Source: an uncultured Collinsella sp. (GTDB lineage: Bacteria > Actinomycetota > Coriobacteriia > Coriobacteriales > Coriobacteriaceae). From it: a stretch of 11,843 nucleotides of DNA. Of this stretch, positions 1 to 6,428 are shown piece by piece (the first letter of the stretch is position 1; each line of letters begins with the position of its first letter). The stretch lies in assembly GCA_900549215.1 (NCBI GenBank), contig URNJ01000048.1, positions 1-11,843 on the forward strand. Reading direction: 5' to 3'. The translations under genes and the position numbers were made by a program. The notes under the pieces are model-generated. The model had not been told where the DNA came from and made no database searches. It was given only the letters and a program-made list of their open reading frames with translations.

Positions 1-6
1 AAAGGG

Positions 7-32
7 AAGAGGCGGGGCATGCCCCGCCTCTT
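7..32. terminator. Perfect 26-base palindrome, probable transcription terminator
   Basis: Bases 7-19 (AAGAGGCGGGGCA) are the exact reverse complement of bases 20-32, so either strand can form a very stable GC-rich hairpin flanked by A/T pairs. On the minus strand the stem is followed by a short pyrimidine tract ending in TTT; on the plus strand the tail is weaker. The neighbouring tRNA-Leu has its own terminator closer by, so this hairpin more likely ends a transcript arriving from outside the window, or works in both directions. Orientation is therefore left open. Confidence 0.6.
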
Positions 33-85
33 ACACCACATCTCTGTGCGCTACCCGAGGTCTATCGAAATTACTTCATTTTGTC

Positions 86-247
86 TCAAGGTTGAGCCAA
101 ATTAGCGTACATCTGTTGCGTAAAATGAGCAAAAATAGCTTCATGAAATGTCTCTATTTTCATGTCAGTACTCATATTTGCCACTTTTTGACCACAGGGA
201 CATCTACCGCGCGAAATCGATATGTCAAATCTGCCAAAACGGCCCAT
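86..247 (-). other. AT-richer spacer with a short open frame of doubtful status
   Basis: The stretch between the end palindrome and the tRNA-Leu terminator (33-250) is clearly AT-richer than the rest of the window. On the minus strand a 53-codon frame is open from an ATG at 247 to a TGA at 86. It contains a CPCG motif and, from a second ATG at 175, a 29-codon peptide ending in ANLAQP. The ATG at 247 lies directly after the tRNA terminator T-run and has no ribosome binding site; the inner ATG has at best a weak one. A 7-base hairpin (CATGAAA at 142-148 with TTTCATG at 158-164) also lies here. It may be a gene remnant, a dispersed intergenic sequence, or chance. I do not call it a gene. Confidence 0.25.
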
Positions 248-250
248 AAC

Positions 251-276
251 AAAAAAGCTCCCATTGCTGGGAGCTC
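251..276 (-). terminator. Rho-independent terminator of tRNA-Leu
   Basis: Read on the minus strand, a 7-base stem AGCTCCC/GGGAGCT (plus-strand arms 256-262 and 269-275) encloses a 6-base loop and is followed at once by six T residues (plus-strand A251-A256). It sits 12 bases beyond the encoded CCA end of the tRNA-Leu gene, where a tRNA terminator is expected. It probably also ends any transcript reading through from tatD, since no hairpin separates tatD from the tRNA. Confidence 0.85.
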
Positions 277-286
277 TTTCAATCAA

Positions 287-373
287 TGGTGCGGGCGAAA
301 GGACTTGAACCTTCATGGGGTTGCCCCCATACGGACCTGAACCGTACGCGTCTGCCAATTCCGCCACGCCCGC
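287..373 (-). tRNA. tRNA-Leu, anticodon CAG, CCA encoded
   Basis: Read on the minus strand, the acceptor stem GCGGGCG pairs perfectly with CGCCCGC, followed by discriminator A and an encoded CCA. The anticodon stem TACGG/CCGTA encloses the 7-base loop TTCAGGT, giving anticodon CAG, which reads CUG leucine codons. A long variable arm (TGGGGGCAACCCCA) marks it as a class II tRNA, as expected for leucine. The T arm carries the usual GGTTCAAGTCC. It has its own promoter 12 bases upstream and its own terminator downstream, so it can be expressed independently of tatD. Confidence 0.97.
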
Positions 374-384
374 GTGCAGGAATT

Positions 385-413
385 AGAATAACGGAGCGCC
401 ACCACGAACGCAA
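385..413 (-). promoter_or_regulatory. Promoter of tRNA-Leu
   Basis: On the minus strand a -35 box TTGCGT (plus-strand 408-413) and a -10 box TATTCT (385-390) are separated by exactly 17 bases. Transcription would start near 378, about 5 bases before the mature tRNA 5' end. The promoter starts 4 bases inside the 43-base gap after the tatD stop codon. This is a motif match only. Confidence 0.65.
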
Positions 414-416
414 GAA

Positions 417-1334
417 CTATTTTTGAAAAAGTTTGCAGGCATTCTCCCAAGCGGCTTGCGCGATTGTTTCGGCGTCCTCACCAGTGCGATCGACACGGTC
501 GTTAACCAGCGCGTTTGCCGTAATGGAGATCATTGCGGGCTCGCATTCAAGACCGCGGATGGGCTCCGGAGCCATATACGGGCAATCCGTCTCGAACAAA
601 ATTCGATCGAGTGGGGTTGCCGCAAATGCCTCGCGCACGTCGTCGTTGCGCTTAAAGGTGGCCGCACCACCATAGGCGATATAGCAGCCCAGCTCCACAA
701 AGCGCTCCATCGTGGCGCGGTCCTCGCCAAAGCAGTGCAGCACACAACCGGCCTGGGGCACGCCCACCTCACGAAGCACGTTGTACGCATCAACGTGCGA
801 GGTGCGCTCATGGTCCGTGTCCTCGTGGCGCAGATGCAGCTCCACCGGCACGTTACGGCACACGGCAAGCTCGAGCTGACGCGCCATGCAGTCAATCTGC
901 ACGTTATGGGGTGCCGGCGCGATATCGTCGTCATAGTCCATGTGGTAGTCCAGGCCGATTTCGCCAATACCGGCGCATAAGGAATCATCGAGCGCGGCAA
1001 CGACCTGTGCGTGAACGTCGTCGGTATAGTCCGGTGCGCCATACGGATGCACGCCGGCAAGATACTTGATCTGCGGGATATCCCGCATCGGCAGAATTTC
1101 GCGCACGAGCCAGTCGCTATAGTCCGTCACGCTGCGTTTGTCAGCGATGGGGTCGAGCATCGTCACCAACAGGTCGACGCCTGCCGCCTTGGCACGCACG
1201 AGCGTCTCAGGCACATCCTTGCCCCAGAACGAAAGCAGATGCGCATGCGTGTCGGCAAGCGGTGCCAAGGGCACGGGACAAGCAACCGTCTTCTTTTTCT
1301 TGGTAAACGTCACACGTTCGGCATTAGGCATCAT
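417..1334 (-). CDS. tatD: TatD family metal-dependent hydrolase (putative 3'-5' DNase)
   Basis: A 305-residue protein of the TatD family, cytoplasmic TIM-barrel hydrolases with two divalent metals; characterised members are 3'-5' exonucleases on DNA or RNA. The family signatures appear in order: DTHAHL (metal ligands H30 and H32), GEIGLDYH (E125), ELHLR (H168), LHCFGE (H200) and FETDCPYMAPEP (D250). It is about 40 residues longer than the usual ~260; the extra length is mostly a basic N-terminal tail (TKKKK) before the barrel. The start chosen (ATG at 1334) has an AGGAG seven bases upstream; a second ATG follows immediately at 1331. The gene overlaps the end of rsmA by 11 bases, so the two are probably translationally coupled. 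The rsmA-tatD pairing is common in Gram-positive bacteria. Exact substrate is unknown; the family call is firm. Confidence 0.94.
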   Translation of the reverse strand: MMPNAERVTFTKKKKTVACPVPLAPLADTHAHLLSFWGKDVPETLVRAKAAGVDLLVTMLDPIADKRSVTDYSDWLVREILPMRDIPQIKYLAGVHPYGAPDYTDDVHAQVVAALDDSLCAGIGEIGLDYHMDYDDDIAPAPHNVQIDCMARQLELAVCRNVPVELHLRHEDTDHERTSHVDAYNVLREVGVPQAGCVLHCFGEDRATMERFVELGCYIAYGGAATFKRNDDVREAFAATPLDRILFETDCPYMAPEPIRGLECEPAMISITANALVNDRVDRTGEDAETIAQAAWENACKLFQK

Positions 1335-2184
1335 GGATTAGCTCCTGGGCCAGACGGACAAAGTCAGCAACATCAAGCGTCTCGGCACGCGTGGTGGGTG
1401 CGATACCGCAAGTCTCAAAGGCGGCATCGAGCACGTCCTTGGCAAAGCCGTTGGCGCTCATGGAATTGCGGATGGTCTTGCGACGCTGAGCAAACGCAGC
1501 GTCAATTACGCGAGCCACAAACTCGCGATCGAGTCCCTCGGGCACCACGCCGCCAACACGGTCGATACGCACGACGGCCGAGTCCACATGCGGCGCCGGC
1601 ATAAAGCAGCGCGGCGGCACCTCAAAACGACCCGTCACCTGCGCATACAGGCCGAGCTTTGCCGTATAGCCGCCATAGGTCTTGTTGCCCGGCACTGCGG
1701 CAATGCGATCGGCAACCTCCTTTTGCACCATGACGACGGCGCGCTTGAGCGCGGGCATCGTCTGGAAGAACTGAAGGATGATCGTCGCCGCCACGTTGTA
1801 GGGCAGATTCGCGACAAACGCCGTCGGCTTACCGCCCGCAACCTGCTCAATCTGCTCCGGGCCCACCTTGAGCGCATCGCCCATGATAAAGCGGAAGTTG
1901 GCATAGTCGGCGGCGTGGGCGTCAAGCACCGGCTCGAGCTCGGGATCGGCCTCGATCGACGTAACGCACGCCGCTTCCTGCAGCAGCGCAAGCGTGAGCG
2001 TACCAACGCCCGGACCAACCTCGAGTACGCGCTCATCGCCTGCAAGCTCGGCAAGCTCGCAGATACGCTCGATCACATGATTGTCGATTAGAAAGTTTTG
2101 GCCCAGGCGATGCTTGGTCGCAAGGCCAAACTCCTCCAGCAGCTCCCTAGTTGCCGTGGGGTTTGCCAAAGGCGAAGTTGTCAT
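1324..2184 (-). CDS. rsmA: 16S rRNA (adenine1518-N6/adenine1519-N6)-dimethyltransferase
   Basis: A 286-residue RsmA/KsgA protein. The family dimethylates two adjacent adenines in the 3'-terminal hairpin loop of 16S rRNA late in small-subunit assembly, using S-adenosylmethionine; loss gives kasugamycin resistance. Seen here: the N-terminal HRLGQNFL (residues 25-32), SAM-binding loop EVGPGVG (55-61), acidic SIEAD after the next strand (76-80), the catalytic NLPY motif (126-129), and a C-terminal FMPAPHVDSAVVRI segment typical of the family. The length is normal. The ATG at 2184 is preceded by AAGGAGG five bases away. The gene lies just 34 bases past a strong hairpin that should end the metG transcript, yet no clear promoter fits in between, so it may depend on readthrough. 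It overlaps tatD downstream. Confidence 0.97.
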   Translation of the reverse strand: MTTSPLANPTATRELLEEFGLATKHRLGQNFLIDNHVIERICELAELAGDERVLEVGPGVGTLTLALLQEAACVTSIEADPELEPVLDAHAADYANFRFIMGDALKVGPEQIEQVAGGKPTAFVANLPYNVAATIILQFFQTMPALKRAVVMVQKEVADRIAAVPGNKTYGGYTAKLGLYAQVTGRFEVPPRCFMPAPHVDSAVVRIDRVGGVVPEGLDREFVARVIDAAFAQRRKTIRNSMSANGFAKDVLDAAFETCGIAPTTRAETLDVADFVRLAQELIHDA

Positions 2185-2216
2185 GGTTGCCTCCTTAGCA
2201 TGATGGCGGCGTCTTG

Positions 2217-2252
2217 AAACAAAAGGGCATGGACCGTGGCGGCCATGCCCTT
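2217..2252 (-). terminator. Terminator after metG, immediately ahead of rsmA
   Basis: On the minus strand a perfect 10-base stem AAGGGCATGG/CCATGCCCTT (plus-strand arms 2223-2232 and 2243-2252) with a 10-base loop is followed by TTTTGTTT. It starts 37 bases after the metG stop codon and ends about 34 bases before the rsmA start. It looks like a full rho-independent terminator, so rsmA expression is probably reduced relative to metG or driven by an unseen promoter. Confidence 0.85.
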
Positions 2253-2289
2253 ACATCTAAACAGCAAATTGCCGATATGGCGCGGCGTC

Positions 2290-3891
2290 TTAGCCCAGAC
2301 GCGGGAACAGCGGCTCACCCTTCTCAACGGGCTGACCACCAGCAAGCAGGCCCCAAGCGCAAATGCCCTTGAGGTCGTCGCTCGCGGCCTCGTTCTCACA
2401 GGACAGGCGGCGCAGGGCCTCGACGGAAGTCTGAGGCATGAGCGGCATCAGCAGGTGAGCGGCAATGCGGATGGCCTCGAGCAGGTTGTAGATCACAAAC
2501 GCCAGCTCGTCAGCCTTGGCCTCGTCCTTGGCAAGCGCCCAGGGCTCGGAGTCCTCGATGTAGTGGTTGGCGGCGTGGATGAGTTCCATGACCTCATCCT
2601 TGGCTCCGCCGTAATCGAGCACGTCCATCTTGGCCATGTAGCGCTCGACCAGACCATCGGCGATCTTTGCCAGCGGGTTGTCGAACGCATCGAACGACGC
2701 GGGCTTGGCGGGCGCGCAACCGTCAAAGTACTTGCCGCTCATGTTGAGCGAACGCGAGATAAGGTTGCCCCAGCTGTTGGCCAGGTCGGCGTTGTAGACC
2801 TGCTCCATGCGATCGAAGCTGATGGCACCGTCGGTGCCGGGGACGACGTCGGTCATGAAGTAGTAGCGATAGCCCTCGACGCCCAGCATGTCGATAACGT
2901 CCTGCGGAGCGATGGCGTTGCCGCGGCTCTTGGACATCTTCTCGGCCTTGCCAGTCTCGGCATTGCGCACGGTCAGGAAACCGTGGGCAAAGACGTGCTC
3001 GGGCAGGGCCTCGCCGATGGCCATGAGCATGGCGGGCCAAATGACGCAGTGGAAGCGGATGATGTCCTTACCCACGATGTGGAACTGCGCAGGCCAGCGA
3101 TAGGCCAGCTCGGCACGCGCCTCGTCGGTGTCGACACCGTAGCCGACGGCCGTCATATAGTTGAGCAGCGCATCGAACCACACGTAGGTCACGTGACCCT
3201 CGTCAAACGGGACCTGAATGCCCCAGTCAAAGCTCGTACGGCTCACGGATAGGTCGTTAAGGCCGCCCTCGACAAAGCTGCGAACCTCGTTCATGCGGAA
3301 CGCAGGCTCGACAAAGTCGGGGTGCTCGTCATAGAGCTTGAGCAGCTTGTCCTGGAAGGCGGAAAGCTTAAAGAAGTAGGACTCCTCCTGCACGCGCTCA
3401 AGCGGACGGTGGCAGTCGGGGCACAGGTGCTGGCCGACGCTGCCGTACTCCTCGTCGCCCTTCTGGACCTGCGTATCAGTGAAGTAGGTCTCGTCAGGCA
3501 CGCAATACCAACCGTCGTAGCTGCCCTTATACAGGTAGCCGGACTCCTTCATGCGCTCCCACAGGTACTGCACGGCATGATGCTGGCGCGGCTCGGTGGT
3601 GCGGATGAAGTCGTCGTTGGAGATCTCGAGCTTGCTCCAAAGCTCCTTGAAGTGCGGAGCCTGGCTGTCGGTCCACTCCTGCGGCGTCATGCCATGCTTG
3701 GCTGCGGCCTCGGCGACCTTCTCGCCGTGCTCGTCCATGCCGGTCAGGAACTTGACGTTATAGCCGGCGGAGCGACGATAACGGGCCTGAACGTCGGCGA
3801 TGATGGTGGAATAAGCCGTGCCCAGGTGCGGATCGGCGTTGACGTAGTAGATGGGCGTCGTGATAAAGAACGAAGGCTTGCTTTGATCCAT
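2290..3891 (-). CDS. metG: Methionyl-tRNA synthetase
   Basis: A 533-residue class I synthetase that charges tRNA-Met and initiator tRNA using ATP. The HIGH-type signature is PHLGTAYS (residues 21-28) and the second ATP-binding signature is EKMSKSRGN (317-325). The connective domain keeps only part of the zinc knuckle: C130-x2-D133 instead of Cys-x2-Cys, then C157-x2-C160. A C-terminal helical anticodon-binding domain follows, but there is no added C-terminal tRNA-binding (CsaA/Arc1p-like) domain, so this is the short form seen in many actinobacteria. The ATG at 3891 follows GGAGG at good spacing. The gene lies 69 bases after rsmI. That gap has an AT-rich stretch and a TAAAAT box that could be a -10, but no matching -35, so cotranscription with rsmI is likely. 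A strong terminator follows. Confidence 0.98.
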   Translation of the reverse strand: MDQSKPSFFITTPIYYVNADPHLGTAYSTIIADVQARYRRSAGYNVKFLTGMDEHGEKVAEAAAKHGMTPQEWTDSQAPHFKELWSKLEISNDDFIRTTEPRQHHAVQYLWERMKESGYLYKGSYDGWYCVPDETYFTDTQVQKGDEEYGSVGQHLCPDCHRPLERVQEESYFFKLSAFQDKLLKLYDEHPDFVEPAFRMNEVRSFVEGGLNDLSVSRTSFDWGIQVPFDEGHVTYVWFDALLNYMTAVGYGVDTDEARAELAYRWPAQFHIVGKDIIRFHCVIWPAMLMAIGEALPEHVFAHGFLTVRNAETGKAEKMSKSRGNAIAPQDVIDMLGVEGYRYYFMTDVVPGTDGAISFDRMEQVYNADLANSWGNLISRSLNMSGKYFDGCAPAKPASFDAFDNPLAKIADGLVERYMAKMDVLDYGGAKDEVMELIHAANHYIEDSEPWALAKDEAKADELAFVIYNLLEAIRIAAHLLMPLMPQTSVEALRRLSCENEAASDDLKGICAWGLLAGGQPVEKGEPLFPRLG

Positions 3892-3960
3892 GGGGTTTGT
3901 CCTCCAGAAAAACGTTGCATACAGAGGATGATTTTAGCGCAAGGGCTGGATATCCTCCAT

Positions 3961-4839
3961 CTATTGCATATCGAGCACCATGGCATAGACATCGCGCTTG
4001 CGGCGCGAATACTTCTGAGACAGGCGCTTGGCCACCGCAGACGCGGGCTCCCCCTCCTCGAGCGCGGCGCGGATATCCTCGCGCAGGGCCTCGTCGGGAT
4101 CCGCTGCCGCGGCGCCAACCGGCACGATACCGGCCTCCTCATCCTCGCTCGGCGGCGCGATGACCAGCGCAATCTCGCCCTTTACCTCGCCGCGAGCACG
4201 CAGCTCCTCGGCAAGTTGGGCAGCGAGCCCGCGCAAGACCTCCTCGTGCAGCTTGGTGAGTTCGCGGCAGACGGCAACCTCACGCTGGGGAAAGACCTCC
4301 GCCACGGCCTCGAGCGTCGCCACGATGCGATGTGGAGACTCGTAGAAGATGAGCGCGCCGGGCACCACGGCAAGGCGCTGCAAGCGGCGCACGCGGTCGC
4401 CGTGCTTTCGGCCCAAAAAGCCCTCGAAGAAAAAATGCTCGCAGGGAATGCCGGACGAAACGAGCGCCGTGACGCAAGCAGAGGGCCCGGGAATAACTTC
4501 GACGGGCACATCGGCCTCACGCGCCGCCTCGACCAGCGCCTGGCCGGGATCGGACACGCTCGGCATGCCGGCGTCCGAGGCAAAGGCGAGGGTCTCCCCC
4601 GCCAGCAGACGGCCGCCCAGGCCGGCGGCGCGGCTGGCGATCACATTCTCGTCGCAACGGACAAGCGGCTTGGAAATGCCCAGGTGCATCAGCAGCTTTG
4701 ACGTCACACGCGTGTCTTCGCAGCAAATAGCATCGGCAGCGGCAAAGGCCTCGCCAACGCGCGGGGACAGGTCGCCCAGGTTGCCGATGGGCGTGCCGAC
4801 CACATAGAGTTTGCCCGTATGGGCGCTGTTTTGCGTCAT
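3961..4839 (-). CDS. rsmI: 16S rRNA (cytidine1402-2'-O)-methyltransferase RsmI
   Basis: A 292-residue member of the tetrapyrrole-methylase fold. RsmI adds the 2'-O-methyl group to C1402 in the decoding centre of 16S rRNA. Seen: N-terminal GKLYVVGTPIGNLGDLSPR (residues 9-27), CCEDTRVTSKLL (39-50), the SAM-binding GMPSVSDPG loop, and VIPGPSACVTALVSSG, all diagnostic. After the catalytic domain an acidic, Ala-rich linker leads to a small C-terminal helix-turn-helix-like segment (SAVAKRLSQKYSRRKRDVY) that RsmI proteins share. The length is normal. The start at 4839 has only a weak Shine-Dalgarno (AGG, 5 bases away) and lies 6 bases after the stop of the GH5-like gene, so it probably relies on translational coupling with it. 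In many Gram-positive genomes rsmI sits near metG and tatD, as here. Confidence 0.96.
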   Translation of the reverse strand: MTQNSAHTGKLYVVGTPIGNLGDLSPRVGEAFAAADAICCEDTRVTSKLLMHLGISKPLVRCDENVIASRAAGLGGRLLAGETLAFASDAGMPSVSDPGQALVEAAREADVPVEVIPGPSACVTALVSSGIPCEHFFFEGFLGRKHGDRVRRLQRLAVVPGALIFYESPHRIVATLEAVAEVFPQREVAVCRELTKLHEEVLRGLAAQLAEELRARGEVKGEIALVIAPPSEDEEAGIVPVGAAAADPDEALREDIRAALEEGEPASAVAKRLSQKYSRRKRDVYAMVLDMQ

Positions 4840-4845
4840 ATCAAC

Positions 4846-5907
4846 CTATTCAATCATGCCGCGCTCGAGCGTACCGAGCGCCGCGCGGGCGTCCCATGCT
4901 GCAATGCGCTTCTCGGTCTTCCACGTTTGGAAGAACCAACCGGCAGCCGGCGCAAACGAAGCCAGCTGATTGGCGATAAACACGCGCTCGTAGGCATTGC
5001 GGCCCTCGGGCGTAACCGACGAGTTGGCAAAGATCGCCGCGCCCGACCATTCGCCCACCAGCACGGGGAACCCAGTCGAAATCGCCTCTTTAAGCTCGCG
5101 CTTGTTGCGCGAAATCGCCGTCGTCAGCCCGCGGGGGCTCGTGATATCGAGCGCATACTCGTCACGGTAATGGTACAGGTGAAGGTCCATGTAGACGTTC
5201 TTGTACTTGGCGCCGCGCATAAAATGCTTCCACTCGTTGGGATGCCCCGACGACGAGAAGACGACGATCTTATCCTCGGGCATATACGAACGGACGAGCT
5301 CGTAGGCATCGCGATAGAAATTGCGCAGGTAGTGAGCAGGAATGCCATCCGTCATGGTGAAGAGGCTCTTGCGGACACTCATCTGCGGCGTGTCAAGCAG
5401 CTCAATACCCAGCAAGCTCTCAGCCTCGCCGTAGCGATCGGCCAAGCGCTCGAGCACGTCGAGTGCGACATGACGGCCGTTAGTGGACGAATGCCACTCG
5501 GCGACAGCCTCCGGCGTGGTGGGCGAATCGTTGGAATCGCCCTGGCCACCGGGCACAGTTGCTAGATCAAGCAGCACGCGGATGTCGTACTTGGCAGCCC
5601 ACTCAATTGCACGGTCGATGTAGTCGACAACCGAGATGTAGGACGCATCGGACTCCTGCGAGCCAAAGGCATACCAGGGCACCGGCAGACGCACGGCATT
5701 GAGACCGATCTGCGCCATGCGACGGAAATCGTCCTCGCTCACAAACGTCTCGTAATGACGGCGCATGCGCTCGTTATAGGCGGCGGTGCCCATGGCCTCC
5801 TGCAGCTCGGCCGCGTTGGATGCACCGGTCGCCGCGTATAGCGACGGGGTCACCCAAGGCTCGGGAATAAACCAGCCAGAGAGATTAACGCCGAGTATCC
5901 TCTCCAT
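4846..5907 (-). CDS. GH5-type glycosidase-like protein with altered catalytic site
   Basis: A 353-residue (beta/alpha)8-barrel protein resembling glycoside hydrolase family 5, closest by motif memory to the exo-1,3-glucanase-like members. Seen: RLPVPWYAF (residues 73-81; Arg of the active site), DLHLYHY (241-247; conserved His and Tyr), VGEWSGA (284-290) with the nucleophile-position E286, and QTWKTE (327-332), a typical C-terminal motif. The acid/base motif, normally Asn-Glu-Pro after IELL, reads Asp-Thr-Pro (172-174), and the usual His in the HGAPG-like loop is absent (DLATVPGGQ, 114-122). No signal peptide or membrane segment, so it should be cytoplasmic. The start ATG at 5907 follows AAGGGGG at five bases; the frame stays open upstream but lacks similarity and runs into the promoter region. 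It probably shares a transcript with rsmI. It may be catalytically weak, altered or non-enzymatic; substrate unknown. Confidence 0.85.
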   Translation of the reverse strand: MERILGVNLSGWFIPEPWVTPSLYAATGASNAAELQEAMGTAAYNERMRRHYETFVSEDDFRRMAQIGLNAVRLPVPWYAFGSQESDASYISVVDYIDRAIEWAAKYDIRVLLDLATVPGGQGDSNDSPTTPEAVAEWHSSTNGRHVALDVLERLADRYGEAESLLGIELLDTPQMSVRKSLFTMTDGIPAHYLRNFYRDAYELVRSYMPEDKIVVFSSSGHPNEWKHFMRGAKYKNVYMDLHLYHYRDEYALDITSPRGLTTAISRNKRELKEAISTGFPVLVGEWSGAAIFANSSVTPEGRNAYERVFIANQLASFAPAAGWFFQTWKTEKRIAAWDARAALGTLERGMIE

Positions 5908-5972
5908 CACTGCCCCCTTCGGATCGTGCAGGCCGAGCCTGCATCGTATTGCATAGGAAAAGTATCGTTTTG

Positions 5973-5978
5973 AGTATA
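5973..5978 (-). promoter_or_regulatory. Putative -10 box of the GH5-like gene operon
   Basis: On the minus strand TATACT lies about 65 bases before the GH5-like start codon, in a locally AT-rich stretch. No good -35 hexamer stands 16-18 bases upstream; that position is taken by the operator-like dyad at 5992-6012, which might suggest an activated or poorly conserved promoter. Motif match only. Confidence 0.4.
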
Positions 5979-5991
5979 CCCGCGCGTGCGG

Positions 5992-6012
5992 ACAGACGAC
6001 CGAACGGTCTGT
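5992..6012. promoter_or_regulatory. Operator-like dyad upstream of the GH5-like gene
   Basis: The core GACCG-AA-CGGTC (5998-6009) is an inverted repeat with a 2-base centre, and the flanks add a second possible pairing, ACAGAC (5992-5997) with GTCTGT (6007-6012). Its position covers where a -35 box would lie relative to the TATACT at 5973-5978. Short GC-rich dyads of this form are typical of TetR-family operators, but no regulator gene is in the window and the link is inferred. Confidence 0.4.
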
Positions 6013-6096
6013 AAAGTGGCGCAAAAGCGGGAGGAATATCTAGGCGGGCCCGAGATGGCGCGCCGAGATGTACATATGCGCCGGAAGTAGGCGGCC

Positions 6097-6266
6097 GGAA
6101 AATGCATCCCGTTCTGAGCGCGGGATCTGGGACACAGTTTCCGCCAAAGGCCGAAAAAGGAAAGCACGTCCCATTCTGACGCCGGATTCCGAGTCGTGCT
6201 TTCCCAAGCGGCCTCAAAGCGGAAAACGCATCCCACTCTGAAGCCAAATTCCGGGACGCAATTTCC
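6097..6266. repeat. Three tandem dyad elements with an exact 62-base period
   Basis: Three 46-base units start at 6097, 6159 and 6221, separated by 16-base spacers. Each begins GGAAA and ends TTTCC, and shares an inner TCCC followed by TCTGA. Ends of each unit can pair: unit 2 has a perfect 10-base inverted repeat (GGAAAGCACG at 6159-6168 with CGTGCTTTCC at 6195-6204); units 1 and 3 pair GGAAA/TTTCC and TCCC/GGGA. The paired flanks differ between units while pairing is largely kept. The period of 62 is not a multiple of three, so the open frames crossing it are not coding. It lies in a gene-free spacer (5908-6280) between the tRNA-Phe terminator and the GH5-like promoter region. The rest of that spacer holds only a CCGAGATG direct repeat (6050-6057 and 6063-6070). 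Function unknown. Confidence 0.8.
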
Positions 6267-6280
6267 GCAGAGCCCTCGAT

Positions 6281-6310
6281 AAAAGAAAAGGACCCCTTTG
6301 CAGAGGTCCT
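6281..6310 (-). terminator. Rho-independent terminator of tRNA-Phe
   Basis: On the minus strand the stem AGGACC/GGTCCT (plus-strand arms 6289-6294 and 6305-6310) encloses a 10-base loop and is followed by TTTTCTTTT. It begins 13 bases beyond the tRNA 3' end, as expected for a monocistronic tRNA gene. Confidence 0.85.
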
Positions 6311-6323
6311 AGTCAATTCAAGG

Positions 6324-6396
<73 letters not shown>

Positions 6397-6428
6397 ATTT
6401 GAGGTGTGCCTTGTTTCAAGGCTTGATT

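Noticed and set aside
2236..3252. 338-codon plus-strand open frame
   Set aside because: Antisense to the C-terminal half of metG; no ribosome binding site and no recognisable motifs.
3322..4701. 459-codon plus-strand open frame
   Set aside because: It lies antisense to metG and rsmI, both of which have full family motifs, and its translation is rich in Leu, Ala, Gly and Arg with no recognisable domain: a typical GC-rich shadow.
4819..5565. 248-codon plus-strand open frame
   Set aside because: Antisense to the GH5-like gene, whose conserved motifs run through the same bases; composition is typical of a shadow.
5908..6024. 39-residue N-terminal extension of the GH5-like protein
   Set aside because: The ATG at 5907 has a strong ribosome binding site and directly precedes the barrel sequence; the extension would overlap the -10 box and dyad and does not resemble a signal peptide.
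6097..6266. CRISPR array
   Set aside because: The conserved units (46 bases) are longer than the spacers (16 bases), are imperfect, number only three, and there are no cas genes.
5885..6316. Minus-strand open frames of 143 and 109 codons crossing the repeat array
   Set aside because: The 62-base repeat period shifts the frame by two at every unit, so no repeated peptide results; the frames also overlap the tRNA-Phe terminator and the GH5-like promoter region.
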